NCBI GenBank assembly: GCA_963855995.1
Contig: OY979718.1
Coordinates: forward strand, 30,041,282-30,105,281
DNA: 64,000 nucleotides
Reading direction: 5' to 3'
Source: Muricea muricata
Taxonomy: Eukaryota > Cnidaria > Anthozoa > Malacalcyonacea > Plexauridae
Part shown: positions 49,685-63,235 of the stretch, one piece after another
How positions within the stretch are numbered: position 1 is the stretch's first letter
Layout: the number at the start of each line of letters is the position of its first letter
Notes under the pieces: model-generated
Told to the model about the DNA's origin: nothing
Database searches by the model: none
What the model saw: only the letters and a program-made list of their open reading frames with translations
Translations under genes and position numbers: made by a program

Positions 49685-51297
49685 GAACTTAGCAAGTCGG
49701 GAATCAGGTTTTCGGCGCTCAAACTATCGAGATGAGCGAAGTAACCCGTTGACATGAGAAACCGAAAACTCTCTAGTAAACTTAACAGAAACGATCTTAG
49801 AACCATCAAAATTGCGTTTTACCCATTCTAGAACGATTTGAGCGTGAAAACATGCTCAAATCACCAACTTAAAATCGCCGTTTTAAATCGCTCAGGGTGA
49901 CGTTTTAGAGCTTAAAATGATGTTTTCAGTGCTAAAGTGAACGAGTTGAGCGCAATAATGTACTGCAATGACGGACCTAAAAGAGACCCAATAAATGGAA
50001 ATTGCAGAACTTAGCAAGTCGGGAATCATGTTTTCGGCGCTCAAACTATCGAGATGAGCGAAGTAACCCGTTGACATAAGAAACCTATAAATTTCTAGTA
50101 AACTGAACAGCAACGATCTTAGAACCATCAAAATTGCGTTTTAAGTGTTCTATAAGCGATTTGAGCGTAAAAACATGCTCAAATCACCAACTAAAAATCG
50201 CCATTTTATGTCGATCAGGGCGACGTTTTAGAGCTTAAAATGATGTTTTCAGTGCTAAAGTGAACGAGTTGAGTGCAATGATGTACTGCAATAACGGACC
50301 TAAAAGAGACCTTCTAAATGGAAATTGCAGAACTTAGCAAGTCTAGAATCACGTTTTCGGCGCTCAAACCATCGGGATAAGCGAAATGACATGTTGAAAT
50401 GAGAAACCTATAACTTGCTTGTACACTGAACAGAAACGATCTTAGAACTATAAAAATCGCGTTTTAAGCGCTCTAGAAGCGATTTGAACGTAAAAACATG
50501 CTGAAATCACCAACGAAAAGTTGCTGTTTTAAATCGATCAGGGTGACGTTTTAGAGCTTAAAATGATGTTTTCAGTGCTAAAGTGAACGAGTTGAGCGCA
50601 ATAATGTTATGCAATCACAGACCTAAAAGAGACCTAATAAATGGAAATTGCAGAACTTAGCAAGTCGGGAATCAGGTTTTCGGCGCTCAAATTATCGAGA
50701 TGAGCGAAGTAACCCGTTGACATGAGAAACCTATAACTCTCTTGTAAACTGAAAAGAAACGATCTTAGAAGCATCAAAATTGCGTTTTACCCGTTCTAGA
50801 ACGATTTGAGCGTGAAAACATGCTCAAATCACCAACTTAAAATCGCCGTTTTAAATCGATCAGGATGACGTTTTAGAGCTTAAAATGATGTTTTCAGTGC
50901 TAAAGTGAACGAGTTGAGCGCAATGATGTACTGCATTCACGGACCTAAAAGAGACCTTCTAAATTGAAATTGCAGAACTAAGCATGTCGGGAATCATATT
51001 TTCGGCTCTCAAACCATCGAGATTAGCAAAATAACACCTTGACATGAGAAACGTAGAGCTTACTTGTGAAATGAGAAGAAACGATCTTAGAACCATCAAA
51101 ATCGCGTTTTAAGCGTTCTAGAAGCGATTTGAGCGTAAAAATAATCTCAAATCACCAACTAAAAGTTGCCGTTTTAAATCAATCAGGGTGACGTTTTAAA
51201 GCTTAAAATGATGTTTTCAGTGCTAAAGTGAACGAGTTGAGCGCAATGATGTACTGCAATGACGGACCTAAAAGAGACCCAATAAATGGAAATTGCA
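49685..51297 (+). repeat. Higher-order unit M1-M2-M3-M4-M5a (1,613 bp)
   Basis: This unit is 5,161 bp after its partner at 44,524 and shares TTCTATAAGCG. It differs at GAACGAGTTGAGTGC (about 50,270), where the partner has GAACGAGATGAGTGC. Confidence 0.85.
50975..51297 (+). repeat. M5a landmark monomer 12
   Basis: It lies 16 monomers (5,161 bp) after copy 11, with AAGCTT at 51,199. Confidence 0.9.
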
Positions 51298-54200
51298 GAA
51301 CTTAGCAAGTCGGGAATCATGTTTTCGGCGCTCAAACTATCGAGATGAGCGAAGTAACCCGTTGACATGAGAAACCGAAAACTCTCTAGTAAACTTAACA
51401 GAAACGATCTTAGAACCATCAAAATTGCGTTTTACCCATTCTAGAACGATTTGAGCGTGAAAACATGCTCAAATCACCAACAAAAAAATGCTGTTTTAAA
51501 TCGCTCAGGGTGCGTTTTAGAGCTTAAAATGATGTTTTCAGTGCTAAAGTGAACGAGTTGAGCGCAATAATGTACTGCAATGACGGACCTAAAAGAGACC
51601 CAATAAATGGAAATTGCAGAACTTAGCAAGTCGGGAATCATGTTTTCGGCGCTCAAAGTATCGAGATGAGCGAAGTAACCCGTTGACATAAGAAACCTAT
51701 AACTTTCTAGTAAACTGAACAGCAACGATCTTAGAACTATCAAATTTGCGTTTTAAGTGTTCTAGAAGCGATTTGAGCGTAAAAACATGCTCAAATCACC
51801 AACTAAAAATCGCCGTTTTATGTCGATCAGGGCAACGTTTTAGAGCTTAAAATGATATTTTCAGTGCTAAAGTGAACGAGTTGAGTGCAATGATGTACTG
51901 CAATAACGGACCTAAAAGAGACCTTCTAAATGGAAATTGCAGAACTTAGCAAGTCGGGAATCACGTTTTCGGCGCTCAAATTATCGGGATAAGCGAAATG
52001 ACATGTTGAAATGAGAAACCTATAACTTGCTTGTACACTGAACAGAAACGATCTTAGAACTATAAAAATCGCGTTTTAAGCGCTCTAGAAGCGATTTGAA
52101 CGTAAAAACATGCTGAAATCACCAACGAAAAGTTGCTGTTTTAAATCGATCAGGGTGACGTTTTAGAGCTTAAAATGATGTTTTCAGTGCTAAAGTGAAC
52201 GAGTTGAGCGCAATAATGTACTGCAATCACGGACCTAAAAGAGACCTAATAAATGGAAATTGGAGAACTTAGGAAGTCGGGAATCAGGTTTTCGGCGCTC
52301 AAACTATCGAGATGAGCGAAGTAACCCGTTGACATGAGAAACCTATAACTCTCTTGTAAACTGAAAAGAAACGATCTTAGAACCAGCAAAATTGCGTTTT
52401 AAGTGTTCTAGAAGCGATTTGAGCGTAAAAACATGCTCAAATCACTAACTTAAAATCGCCGTTTTAAATCCATCAGGGTGACGTTTTAGAGCTTAAAATG
52501 ATATTTTCAGTGCTAAAGTGAACGAGTTGAGTGCAATGATGTACTGCAATAACGGACCTAAAAGAGACCTTCTAAATGGAAATTGCAGAACTTAGCAAGT
52601 CGGGAATCACGTTTTCGGCGCTCAAAATATCGGGATAAGCGAAATTACATGTTGAAATGAGAAACCTATAACTTGCTTTTACACTGAACAGAAACGATCT
52701 TAGAACTATAAAAATCGCGTTTTAAGCGCTCTGGAAGCGATTTGAACGTAAAAACATGCTGAATCACCAACGAGAAGTTGCTGTTTTAAATCGATCAGGA
52801 TGACGTTTTAGAGCTTAAAATGATGTTTTCAGTGCTAAAGTGAACGAGTTCAGCGCAATGATGTACTGCAATCACGGACCTAAAAGAGACCTTCTAAATG
52901 GTAATTGCAGAACTTAGCAAGTTAGGAATCAGGTTTTTGGCGCTCAAACCAACGGGATGAGCGAAATGACATGTTGAAATGAGAAACCTATAACTTGCTT
53001 GTAAACTGAAAAGAAACGATCTTAGAACAATCAAAATCGCGTTTTAAGCGTTCTAGAAGTGATTTGAGCGTAAAAATATGCTCAAATAACCAGCTTAAAA
53101 TTGCCCTTTTAAATCGATCAGGGTGACGTTTTAGAACTTAAAATGATGTTTTCAGTGCTAAAGTGAACGAGTTGAGCGCAATGATGTACTGCAATCACCG
53201 ACCTAAAAGAGACCTAATAAATGGTAATTGCAGAACTTAGCAAGTTGAGAATCAGGTTTTTGGCGCTCAAACCTACGGGATGAGCGAAATGACATGTTGA
53301 AATGAGAAACCTATAACTTGCTTGTAAACTGAAAAGAAACGATCTTAGAACAATCAAAATCGCGTTTTAAGCGTTCTAGAAGTGATTTGAGCGTAAAAAT
53401 ATGCTCAAATCACCAACTTAAAATTGCCGTTTTAAATCGATCAGGGTGACGTTTTAGAACTTAAAATGATGTTTTCTGTGCTAAAGTGAACGAGTTGAGC
53501 GCAATAACGTACTGCAATGACGGACCTGAAAGAGACACAATAAATGGAAATTGCAGAACTTAGCAAGTCGGGAATCAGGTTTTCGGCGCTCAAACTATCG
53601 AGATGAGCGAAGTAACCCGTTGACATGAGAAACCGAAAACTCTCTAGTAAACTTAACAGAAACGATCTTAGAACCATCAAAATTGCGTTTTACCCATTCT
53701 AGAACGATTTGAGCGTGAAAACATGCTCAAATCACCCACTAAAAATTGCTGTTTTAAATCGCTCAGGGTGACGTTTTAGAGGTTAAAATGATGTTTTCAG
53801 TGCTAAAGTTAACGAGTTGAGCGCAATAACGTACTGCAATGACGGACCTGAAAGAGACACAATAAATGGAAATTGCAGAACTTAGCAAGTCGGGAATCAG
53901 GTTTTCGGCGCTCAAACTATCGAGATGAGCGAAGTAACCCGTTGACATGGGAAACCGAAAACTCTCTAGTAAACTTAACAGAAACGATCTTAGAACCATC
54001 AAAATTGCGTTTTACCCATTCTAGAACGATTTGAGCGTGAAAACATGCTCAAATCACCCACTAAAAATTGCTGTTTTAAATCGCTCAGGGTGACGTTTTA
54101 GAGGTTAAAATGATGTTTTCAGTGCTAAAGTGAACGAGTTGAGCGCAATAATGTACTGCAATGACGGACCTAAAAGAGACCCAATAAATGGAAATTGCAG

Positions 54201-54663
54201 AACTTAGCAAGTCGGGAATCATGTTTTCGGCGCTCAAACTATCGAGATGAGCGAAGTAACCCGTTGACAAAAGAAACCTATAACTTTCTAGTAAACTGAA
54301 CAGCAACGATCTTAGAACCATCAAAATTGCGTTTTAAGTGTTCTAGAAGCGATTTGAGCGTAAAAACATGCTCAAATCACCAACTAAAAATCGCCGTTTT
54401 ATGTCGATCAAGGCGACGTTTTAGAGCTTAAAATGATGTTTTCAGTGCTAAAGTGAACGAGTTGAGTGCAATGATGTACTGCAATAACGGACCTAAAAGA
54501 GACCTTCTAAATGGAAATTGCAGAACTTAGAAAGTCGGGAATCACGTTTTCGGCGCTCAAACCATCGGGATAAGTGAAATGACATGTTGAAATGAGAAAC
54601 CTATAACTTGCTTGTACACTGAACAGAAACGATCTTAGAACAATCAAAATCGCGTTTTAAGCG

Positions 54664-56166
54664 CTCTAGAAGCGATTTGAACGTAAAAACATGCTGAAAT
54701 CACCAACGAAAAGTTGCTGTTTTAAATCGATCAGGGTGACGTTTTAGAGCTTAAAATTATGTTTTCAGTGCTAAAGTAAACGAGTTGAGCGCAATGATGT
54801 ACTGCAATCACGTACCTAAAAGAGACCTAATAAATGGAAATTGCAGAACTTAGCAAGTCGGGAATCAGGTTTTAGGCGCTCAAATTATCGAGATGAGCGA
54901 AGTAACCCGTTGACATGAGAAACCTATAACTCTCTTGTAAACTGAAAAGAAACGATCTTAGAAGCATCAAAATTGCGTTTTACCCGTTCTAGAACGATTT
55001 GAGCGTAAAAACATGCTCAAATCACCAACTTAAAATCGCCGTTTTAAATCGATCAGGGTGACGTTTTAGAGCTTAAAATGATGTTTTCAGTGCTAAAGTG
55101 AACGAGTTGAGCGCAATGATGTACTGCATTCACGGACCTAAAAGAGACCTTCTAAATTGAAATTGCAGAACTAAGCATGTCGGGAATCATATTTTCGGCT
55201 CTCAAACCATCGAGATTAGCAAAATAACACCTTGACATGAGAAACGTAGAGCTTACTTGTGAAATGAGAAGAAACGATCTTAGAACCATCAAAATCGCGT
55301 TTTAAGCGTTCTAGAAGCGATTTGAGCGTAAAAATAATCTCAAATCACCAACTAAAAGTTGCCGTTTTAAATCAATCAGGGTGACGTTTTAAAGCTTAAA
55401 ATGATGTTTTCAGTGCTAAAGTGAACGAGTTGAGCGCAATGATGTACTGCAATGACGGACCTAAAAGAGACCCAATAAATGGAAATTGCAGAACTTAGCA
55501 AGTCGGGAATCATGTTTTCGGCGCTCAAACTATCGAGATGAGCGAAGTAACCCGTTGACATGAGAAACCTATAACTCTCTTGTAAACTGAACAGCAACGA
55601 TCTTAGAACCATCAAAATTGCGTTTTAAGTGTTCTAGAAGCGATTTGAGCGTAAAAACATGCTCAAATCACCAACTAAAATCGCCGTTTTATGTCAATCA
55701 GGGCGACGTATTAGAGCTTAAAATGATGTTTTCAGTGCTAAAGTGAACGAGTTGAATGCAATGATGTACTGCAATAACGGACCTAAAAGAGACCTTCTAA
55801 ATGGAAATTGCAGAACTTAGCAAGTCGGGAATCACGTTTTCGGCGCTCAAACCATCGGGATAAGCGAAATGACATGTTGAAATGAGAAACCTATAACTTG
55901 CTTGTACACTGAACAGAAACGATCTTAGAACTATAAAAATCGCGTTTTAAGCGCTCCAGAGGCGATTTGAACGTAAAAACATGCTGAAATCACCAACGAA
56001 AAGTTGCTGTTTTAAATCGATCAGGGTGACGTTTTAGAGCTTAAAATTATGTTTTCAGTGCTAAAGTGAACGAGTTGAGCGCAATAATGTACTGCAATCA
56101 CGGACCTAAAAGAGACCTAATAAATGGAAATTGCAGAACTTAGCAAGTCGGGAATCAGGTTTTCGG
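54664..56166. repeat. Block matching 14,663-16,165 (offset 40,001 bp)
   Basis: It shares CACGTACCTAAAAG, GACGTATTAGAGC, CAACTAAAATCGCC and GCTCCAGAGGCG with the left part of the window, 124 monomers away. The M4 here does not have the conversion-like patch of the left copy. Confidence 0.85.
55168..55490 (+). repeat. M5a landmark monomer 13
   Basis: It lies 13 monomers after copy 12, with AAGCTT at 55,392. It belongs to the block that matches 14.66-16.17 kb. Confidence 0.9.
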
Positions 56167-57610
56167 CGCTCAAACTATCGAGATGAGCGAAGTAACCCGT
56201 TGACATGAGAAACCTATAACTCTCTTGTAAACTGAAAAGAAACGATCTTAGAACCAGCAAAATTGCGTTTTAAGTGTTCTAGAAGCGATTTGAGCGTAAA
56301 AACATGCTCAAATCACTAACTTAAAATCGCCGTTTTAAATCCATCAGGGTGACGTTTTAGAGCTTAAAATGATGTTTTCAGTGCTAAAGTGAACGAGTTG
56401 AGCGCAATGATGTACTGCAATCACGGACCTAAAAGAGACCTAATAAATGGTAATTGCAGAACTTAGCAAGTTGGGAATCAGGTTTTTGGCGCTCAAACCT
56501 ACGGGATGAGCGAAATGACATGTTGAAATGAGAAACCTATAACTTGCTTGTAAACTGAAAAGAAACGATCTTAGAACAATCAAAATCGCGTTTTAAGCGT
56601 TCTAGAAGTGATTTGAGCGTAAAAATATGCTCAAATCACCAACTTAAAATTGCCGTTTTAAATCGATGAGGGTGACGTTTTAGAACTTAAAATGATGTTT
56701 TCTGTGCTAAAGTGAACGAGTTGAGCGCAATAACGTAATGCAATGACGGACCTGAAAGAGACACAATAAATGGAAATTGCAGAACTTAGCAAGTCGGGAA
56801 TCAGGTTTTCGGCGCTCAAACTATCGAGATGAGCGAAGTAACCCGTTGACATGAGAAACCGAAAACTCTCTAGTAAACTTAACAGAAACGATCTTAGAAC
56901 CATCAAAATTGCGTTTTACCCATTCTAGAACGATTTGAGCGTGAAAACATGCTCAAATCACCCACTAAAAATTGCTGTTTTAAATCGCTCAGGGTGACGT
57001 TTTAGAGCTTAAAATGATGTTTTCAGTGCTAAAGTGAACGAGTTGAGCGCAATAATGTACTGCAATGACGGACCTAAAAGAGACCCAATAAATGGAAATT
57101 GCAGAACTTAGCAAGTCGGGAATCATGTTTTCGGCGCTCAAACTATCGAGATGAGCGAAGTAACCCGTTGACATAAGAAACCTATAACTTTCTAGTAAAC
57201 TGAACAGCAACGATCTTAGAACCATCAAAATTGCGTTTTAAGTGTTCTAGAAGCGATTTGAGCGTAAAAACATGCTCAAATCACCAACTAAAAATCGCCG
57301 TTTTATAACGATCAGGGCGACGTTTTAGAGCTTAAAATGATGTTTTCAGTGCTAAAGTGAACGAGTTGAGTGCAATGATGTACTTCAATAACGGACCTAA
57401 AAGAGACCTTCTAAATGGAAATTGCAGAACTTAGCAAGTCGGGAATCACGTTTTCGGCGCTCAAACCATCGGGATAAGCGAAATGACATGTTGAAATGAG
57501 AAACCTATAACTTGCTTGTACACTGAACAGAAACGATCTTAGAACTATAAAAATCGCGTTTTAAGCGCTCTAGAAGCGATTTGAACGTAAAAACATGCTG
57601 AAATCACCAA
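56166..57610. repeat. Mosaic of sequence from about 17 kb and 9 kb
   Basis: To about 57,000 it follows 16.81-17.65 kb (offset 39,357 bp). It then continues as M2-M3 with TTTTATAACGATC, matching 9.16-9.53 kb (offset 48,072 bp). Near 57,610 it switches from M3 (ATGCTGAAATCACC) to M5b (AACTTAAAATTGCC). Confidence 0.75.
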
Positions 57611-57749
57611 CTTAAAATTGCCGTTTTAAATCGATCAGGGTGACGTTTTAGAACTTAAAATGATGTTTTCTGTGCTAAAGTGAACGAGTTGAGCGCAATA
57701 ACGTACTGCAATGACGGACCTGAAAGAGACACAATAAATGGAAATTGCA

Positions 57750-59362
57750 GAACTTAGCAAGTCGGGAATCAGGTTTTCGGCGCTCAAACTATCGAGATGA
57801 GCGAAGTAACCCGTTGACATGAGAAACCGAAAACTCTCTAGTAAACTTAACAGAAACGATCTTAGAATGATCAAAATTGCGTTTTACCCATTCTAGAACG
57901 ATTTGAGCGTGAAAACATGCTCAAATCACCAACTAAAAATTGCTGTTTTAAATCGCTCAGGGTGACGTTTTAGAGCTTAAAATGATGTTTTCAGTGCTAA
58001 AGTGAACGAGTTGAGCGCAATAATGTACTGCAATGACGGACCTAAAAGAGACCCAATAAATGGAAATTGCAGAACTTAGCAAGTCGGGAATCATGTTTTC
58101 GGCGCTCAAACTATCGAGATGAGCGAAGTAAACCGTTGACATAAGAAACCTATAACTTTCTAGTAAACTGAACAGCAACGATCTTAGAACCAGCAAAATT
58201 GCGTTTTAAGTGTTCTAGAAGCGATTTGAGCGTAAAAACATGCTCAAATCACCAACTAAAAATCGCCGTTTTATGTCGATCAGGGCGACGTTTTAGAGCT
58301 TAAAATGATGTTTTCAGTGCTAAAGTAAACGAGTTGAGTGCAATGATGTACTGCAATAACGGACCTAAAAGAGACCTTCTAAATGGAAATTGCAGAACTT
58401 AGCAAGTCGGGAATTACGTTTTCGGCGCTCAAACCATCGGGATAAGCGAAATGACATGTTGAAATGAGAAACCTATAACTTGCTTGTACACTGAACAGAA
58501 ACGATCTTAGAACTATAAAAATCACGTTTTAAGCGCTCTAGAAGCGATTTGAACGTAAAAACATGCTGAAATCACCAACGAAAAGTTGCTGTTTTAAATC
58601 GATCAGGGTGACGTTTTAGAGCTTAAAATTATGTTTTCAGTGCTAAAGTAAACGAGTTGAGCGCAATGATGTACTGCAATCACGTACCTAAAAGAGACCT
58701 AATAAATGAAAATTGCAGAACTTAGCAAGTCGGGAATAAGGTTTTAGGCGCTCAAATTATCGAGATGAGCGAAGTAACCCGTTGACATGAGAAACCTATA
58801 ACTCTCTTGTAAACTGAAAAGAAACGATCTTAGAAGCATCAAAATTGCGTTTTACCCGTTCTAGAACGATTTGAGCGTGAAAACATGCTCAAATCACCAA
58901 CTTAAAATCGCCGTTTTAAATCGATCAGGGTGACGTTTTAGAGCTTAAAATGATGTTTTCAGTGCTAAAGTGAACGAGTTGAGCGCAATGATGTACTGCA
59001 TTCACGGACCTAAAAGAGACCTTCTAAATTGAAATTGCAGAACTAAGCATGTCGGGAATCATATTTTCGGCTCTCAAACCATCGAGATTAGCAAAATAAC
59101 ACCTTGACATGAGAAACGTAGAGCTTACTTGTGAAATGAGAAGAAACGATCTTAGAACCATCAAAATCGCGTTTTAAGCGTTCTAGAAGCGATTTGAGCG
59201 TAAAAATAATCTCAAATCACCAACTAAAAGTTGCCGTTTTAAATCAATCAGGGTGACGTTTTAAAGCTTAAAATGATGTTTTCAGTGCTAAAGTGAACGA
59301 GTTGAGCGCAATGATGTACTGCAATGACGGACCTAAAAGAGACCCAATAAATGGAAATTGCA
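57750..59362 (+). repeat. Higher-order unit M1-M2-M3-M4-M5a (1,613 bp)
   Basis: Monomers start at 57750, 58072, 58395, 58718 and 59040. It matches 13,877-15,489 at an offset of 43,873 bp, including the AGAATGATC and CACGTACC variants, but its M4 lacks the conversion-like patch. Confidence 0.85.
59040..59362 (+). repeat. M5a landmark monomer 14
   Basis: It lies 12 monomers after copy 13, with AAGCTT at 59,264. Confidence 0.9.
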
Positions 59363-60654
59363 GAACTTAGCAAGTCGGGAATCATGTTTTCGGCGCTCAA
59401 ACTATCGAGATGAGCGAAGTAACCCGTTGACATGAGAAACCTATAACTCTCTTGTAAACTGAACAGCAACGATCTTAGAACTATCAAAATTGCGTTTTAA
59501 GTGTTCTAGAAGCGATTTGAGCGTAAAAACATGCTCAAATCACCAACTAAAAATCGCCGTTTTATGTCGATCAGGGCGACGTTTTAGAGCTTAAAATGAT
59601 GTTTTCAGTGCTAAAGTGAACGAGTTGAGTGCAATGATGTACTGCAATAACGGACCTAAAAGAGACCTTCTAAATGGAAATTGCAGAACTTAGCAAGTCG
59701 GGAATCACGTTTTCGGCGCTCAAACCATCGGGATAAGCGAAATGACATGTTGAAATGAGAAACCTATAACTTGCTTGTACACTGAACAGAAACGATCTTA
59801 GAACTATAAAAATCGCGTTTTAAGCGCTCTAGAAGCGATTTGAACGTAAAAACATGCTGAAATCACCAACGAAAAGTTGCTTTTTTAAATCGATCAGGGT
59901 GACGTTTTAGAGCTTAAAATGATGTTTTCAGTGCTAAAACGAACGAGTTGAGCGCAATAATGTACTGCAATCACGGACCTAAAAGAGACCTAATAAATGG
60001 AAATTGGAGAACTTAGCAAGTCGGGAATCAGGTTTTTGGCGCTCAAACTATCGAGATGAGCGAAGTAACCCGTTGACATGAGAAACCTATAACTCTCTTG
60101 TAAACTGAAAAGAAACGATCTTAGAACCAGCAAAATTGCGTTTTAAGTGTTCTAGAAGCGATTTGAGCGTAAAAACATGCTCAAATCACTAACTTAAAAT
60201 CGCCGTTTTAAATCGATTAGGGTGACGTTTTAGAGCTTAAAATGATGTTTTCAGTGCTAAAGTGAACGAGTTGAACGCAATGATGTACTGCAATCACGGA
60301 CCTAAAAGAGACCTTCTAAATGGTAATTGCAGAACTTAGCAAGTTGGGAATCAGGTTTTTGGCGCTCAAACCTACGGGATGAGCGAAATGACATGTTGAA
60401 ATGAGAAACCTATAACTTGCTTGTAAACTGAAAAGAAACGATCTTAGAACAATCAAAATCGCGTTTTAAGCGTTCTAGAAGTGATTTGAGCGTAAAAATA
60501 CGCTCAAATCACCAACTTAAAATTGCCGTTTTAAATCGATCAGGGTGACGTTTTAGAACTTAAAATGATGTTTTCTGTGCTAAAGTGAACGAGTTGAGCG
60601 CAATAACGTACTGCAATGACGGACCTGAAAGAGACACAATAAATGGAAATTGCA

Positions 60655-62267
60655 GAACTTAGCAAGTCGGGAATCAGGTTTTCGGCGCTCTAACTATCGA
60701 GATGAGCGAAGTAACCCGTTGACATGAGAAACCGAAAACTCTCTAGTAAACTTAACAGAAACGATCTTAGAACCATCAAAATTGCGTTTTACCCATTCTA
60801 GAACGATTTGAGCGTGAAAACATGCTCAAATCACCAACTAAAAATTGCTGTTTTAAATCGCTCAGGGTGACGTTTTAGAGCTTAAAATGATGTTTTCAGT
60901 GCTAAAGTGAACGAGTTGAGCGCAATAATGTACTGCAATGACGGACCTAAAAGAGACCCAATAAATGGAAATTGCAGAACTTAGCAAGTCGGGAATCATG
61001 TTTTCGGCGCTCAAACTATCGAGATGAGCGAAGTAACCCGTTGACATAAGAAACCTATAACTTTCTAGTAAACTGAACAGCAACGATCTTAGAACCATCA
61101 AAATTGCGTTTTAAGTGTTCTAGAAGCGATTTGAGCGTAAAAACATGCTCAAATCACCAACTAAAAATCGCCGTTTTATGTCGATCAGGGAAACGTTTTA
61201 GAGCTTAAAATGATGTTTTCAGTGCTAAAGTGAACGAGTTGAGTGCAATGATGTACTGCAATAACGGACCTAAAAGAGACCTTCTAAATGGAAATTGCAG
61301 AACTTAGCAAGTCGGGAATTACGTTTTCGGCGCTCAAACCATCGGGATAAGCGAAATGACATGTTGAAATGAGAAACCTATAACTTGCTTGTACACTGAA
61401 CAGAAACGATCTTAGAACTATAAAAATCACGTTTTAAGCGCTCTAGAAGCGATTTGAACGTAAAAACATGCCGAAATCACCAACGAAAAGTTGCTGTTTT
61501 AAATCGATCAGGGTGACGTTTTAGAGCTTAAAATTATGTTTTCAGTGCTAAAGTAAACGAGTTGAGCGCAATGATGTACTGCAATCACGGACCTAAAAGA
61601 GACCTAATAAATGGAAATTGCAGAACTTAGCAAGTCGGGAATCAGGTTTTAGGCGCTCAAATTATCGAGATGAGCGAAGTAACCCGTTGACATGAGAAAC
61701 CTATAACTCTCTTGTAAACTGAAAAGAAACGATCTTAGAAGCATCAAAATTGCGTTTTACCCGTTCTAGAACGATTTGAGCGTGAAAACATGCTCAAATC
61801 ACCAACTTAAAATCGCCGTTTTAAATCGATCAGGGTGACGTTTTAGAGCTTAAAATGATGTTTTCAGTGCTAAAGTGAACGAGTTGAGCGCAATGATGTA
61901 CTGCATTCACGGACCTAAAAGAGACCTTCTAAATTGAAATTGCAGAACTAAGCATGTCGGGAATCATATTTTCGGCTCTCAAACCATCGAGATTAGCAAA
62001 ATAACACCTTGACATGAGAAACGTAGAGCTTACTTGTGAAATGAGAAGAAACGATCTTAGAACCATCAAAATCGCGTTTTAAGCGTTCTAGAAGCGATTT
62101 GAGCGTAAAAATAATCTCAAATCACCAACTAAAAGTTGCCGTTTTAAATCAATCAGGGTGACGTTTTAAAGCTTAAAATGATGTTTTCAGTGCTAAAGTG
62201 AACGAGTTGAGCGCAATGATGTACTGCAATGACGGACCTAAAAGAGACCCAATAAATGGAAATTGCA
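60655..62267 (+). repeat. Higher-order unit M1-M2-M3-M4-M5a (1,613 bp)
   Basis: Monomers start at 60655, 60977, 61300, 61623 and 61945. It matches 11,296-12,908 at an offset of 49,359 bp. Private changes include GCGCTCTAACTATCG (about 60,686), GATCAGGGAAACG (about 61,185) and ATGCCGAAATC (about 61,468). Confidence 0.85.
61945..62267 (+). repeat. M5a landmark monomer 15
   Basis: It lies 9 monomers after copy 14, with AAGCTT at 62,169. Confidence 0.9.
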
Positions 62268-62912
62268 GAACTTAGCAAGTCGGGAATCACGTTTTCGGCG
62301 CTCAAACCATCGGGATAAGCGAAATGACATGTTGAAATGAGAAACCTATAACTTGCTTGTACACTGAACAGAAACGATCTTAGAACTATAAAAATCGTGT
62401 TTTAAGCGCTCTAGAAGCGATTTGAACGTAAAAACATGCTGAAATCACCAACGAAAAGTTGCTGTTTTAAATCGATCAGGGTGACGTTTTAGAGCTTAAA
62501 ATGATGTTTTCAGTGCTAAAGTGAACGAGTTGAGCGCAATAATGTACTGCAATAACGGACCTAAAAGAGACCTAATAAATGGAAATTGCAGAACTTAGCA
62601 AGTCGGGAATCAAGTTTTAGGCGCTCAAATTATCGAGATGAGCGAAGTAACCCGTTGACATGAGAAACCTATAACTCTCTTGTAAACTGAAAAGAAACGA
62701 TCTTAGAAGCATCAAAATTGCGTTTTACCCGTTCTAGAACGATTTGAGCGTGAAAACATGCTCAAATCACCAACTTAAAATCGCCGTTTTAAATCGATCA
62801 GGGTGACGTTTTAGAGCTTAAAATGATGTTTTCAGTGCTAAAGTGAACGAGTTGAGCGCAATGATGTACTGCATTCACGGACCTAAAAGAGACCTTCTAA
62901 ATTGAAATTGCA

Positions 62913-63235
62913 GAACTAAGCATGTCGGGAATCATATTTTCGGCTCTCAAACCATCGAGATTAGCAAAATAACACCTTGACATGAGAAACGTAGAGCTTA
63001 CTTGTGAAATGAGAAGAAACGATCTTAGAACCATCAAAATCGCGTTTTAAGCGTTCTAGAAGCGATTTGAGCGTAAAAATAATCTCAAATCACCAACTAA
63101 AAGTTGCCGTTTTAAATCAATCAGGGTGACGTTTTAAATCTTAAAATGATGTTTTCAGTGCTAAAGTGAACGAGTTGAGCGCAATGATGTACTGCAATGA
63201 CGGACCTAAAAGAGACCCAATAAATGGAAATTGCA
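62913..63235 (+). repeat. M5a landmark monomer 16
   Basis: It lies three monomers after copy 15. The site following AAATCAATCAGGG reads AAATCTTAAAATG, so AAGCTT is lost by one change. Unlike copies 3 and 7, which follow the same M3-M4 pair, it is a full M5a rather than a chimera. Confidence 0.9.

Larger units (their letters stand above)
49651..54664. repeat. Sixteen-monomer (5,161-bp) tandem duplication, copy 2
   Basis: This is the partner of 44,490-49,503. The private CAAATTTGCG at about 51,742 differs from CAAAATTGCG in copy 1. At 54,664 (GCGCTCTAGAAGCG) it leaves the young core and becomes a copy of 14.66 kb onward. Confidence 0.9.
57611..59473. repeat. Block matching 13,738-15,600 (offset 43,873 bp)
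   Basis: It holds one full M1-M5a unit plus flanks. It has TGACATAAG in M2 as in the left copy, and private TACTTCAATAACGG just upstream (about 57,381), GAAGTAAACCG (about 58,126) and AATGAAAATTGC (about 58,706). Confidence 0.85.
59490..62849. repeat. Block matching 10,131-13,490 (offset 49,359 bp)
   Basis: It is colinear for 10 monomers, including the M5b inverted repeat and M5a. It has a private GCTAAAACGAACG near 59,935. Past 62,849 it resembles 7.69 kb rather than 13.49 kb, so this copy branched from a version that still led into M5a. Confidence 0.85.

Noticed and set aside
37210..54664. Assembly error as the main explanation of the near-identical blocks
   Set aside because: Each copy has private variants and the seams differ in register and content, which favours real duplications. 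I could not test it without reads, so it stays a caveat.
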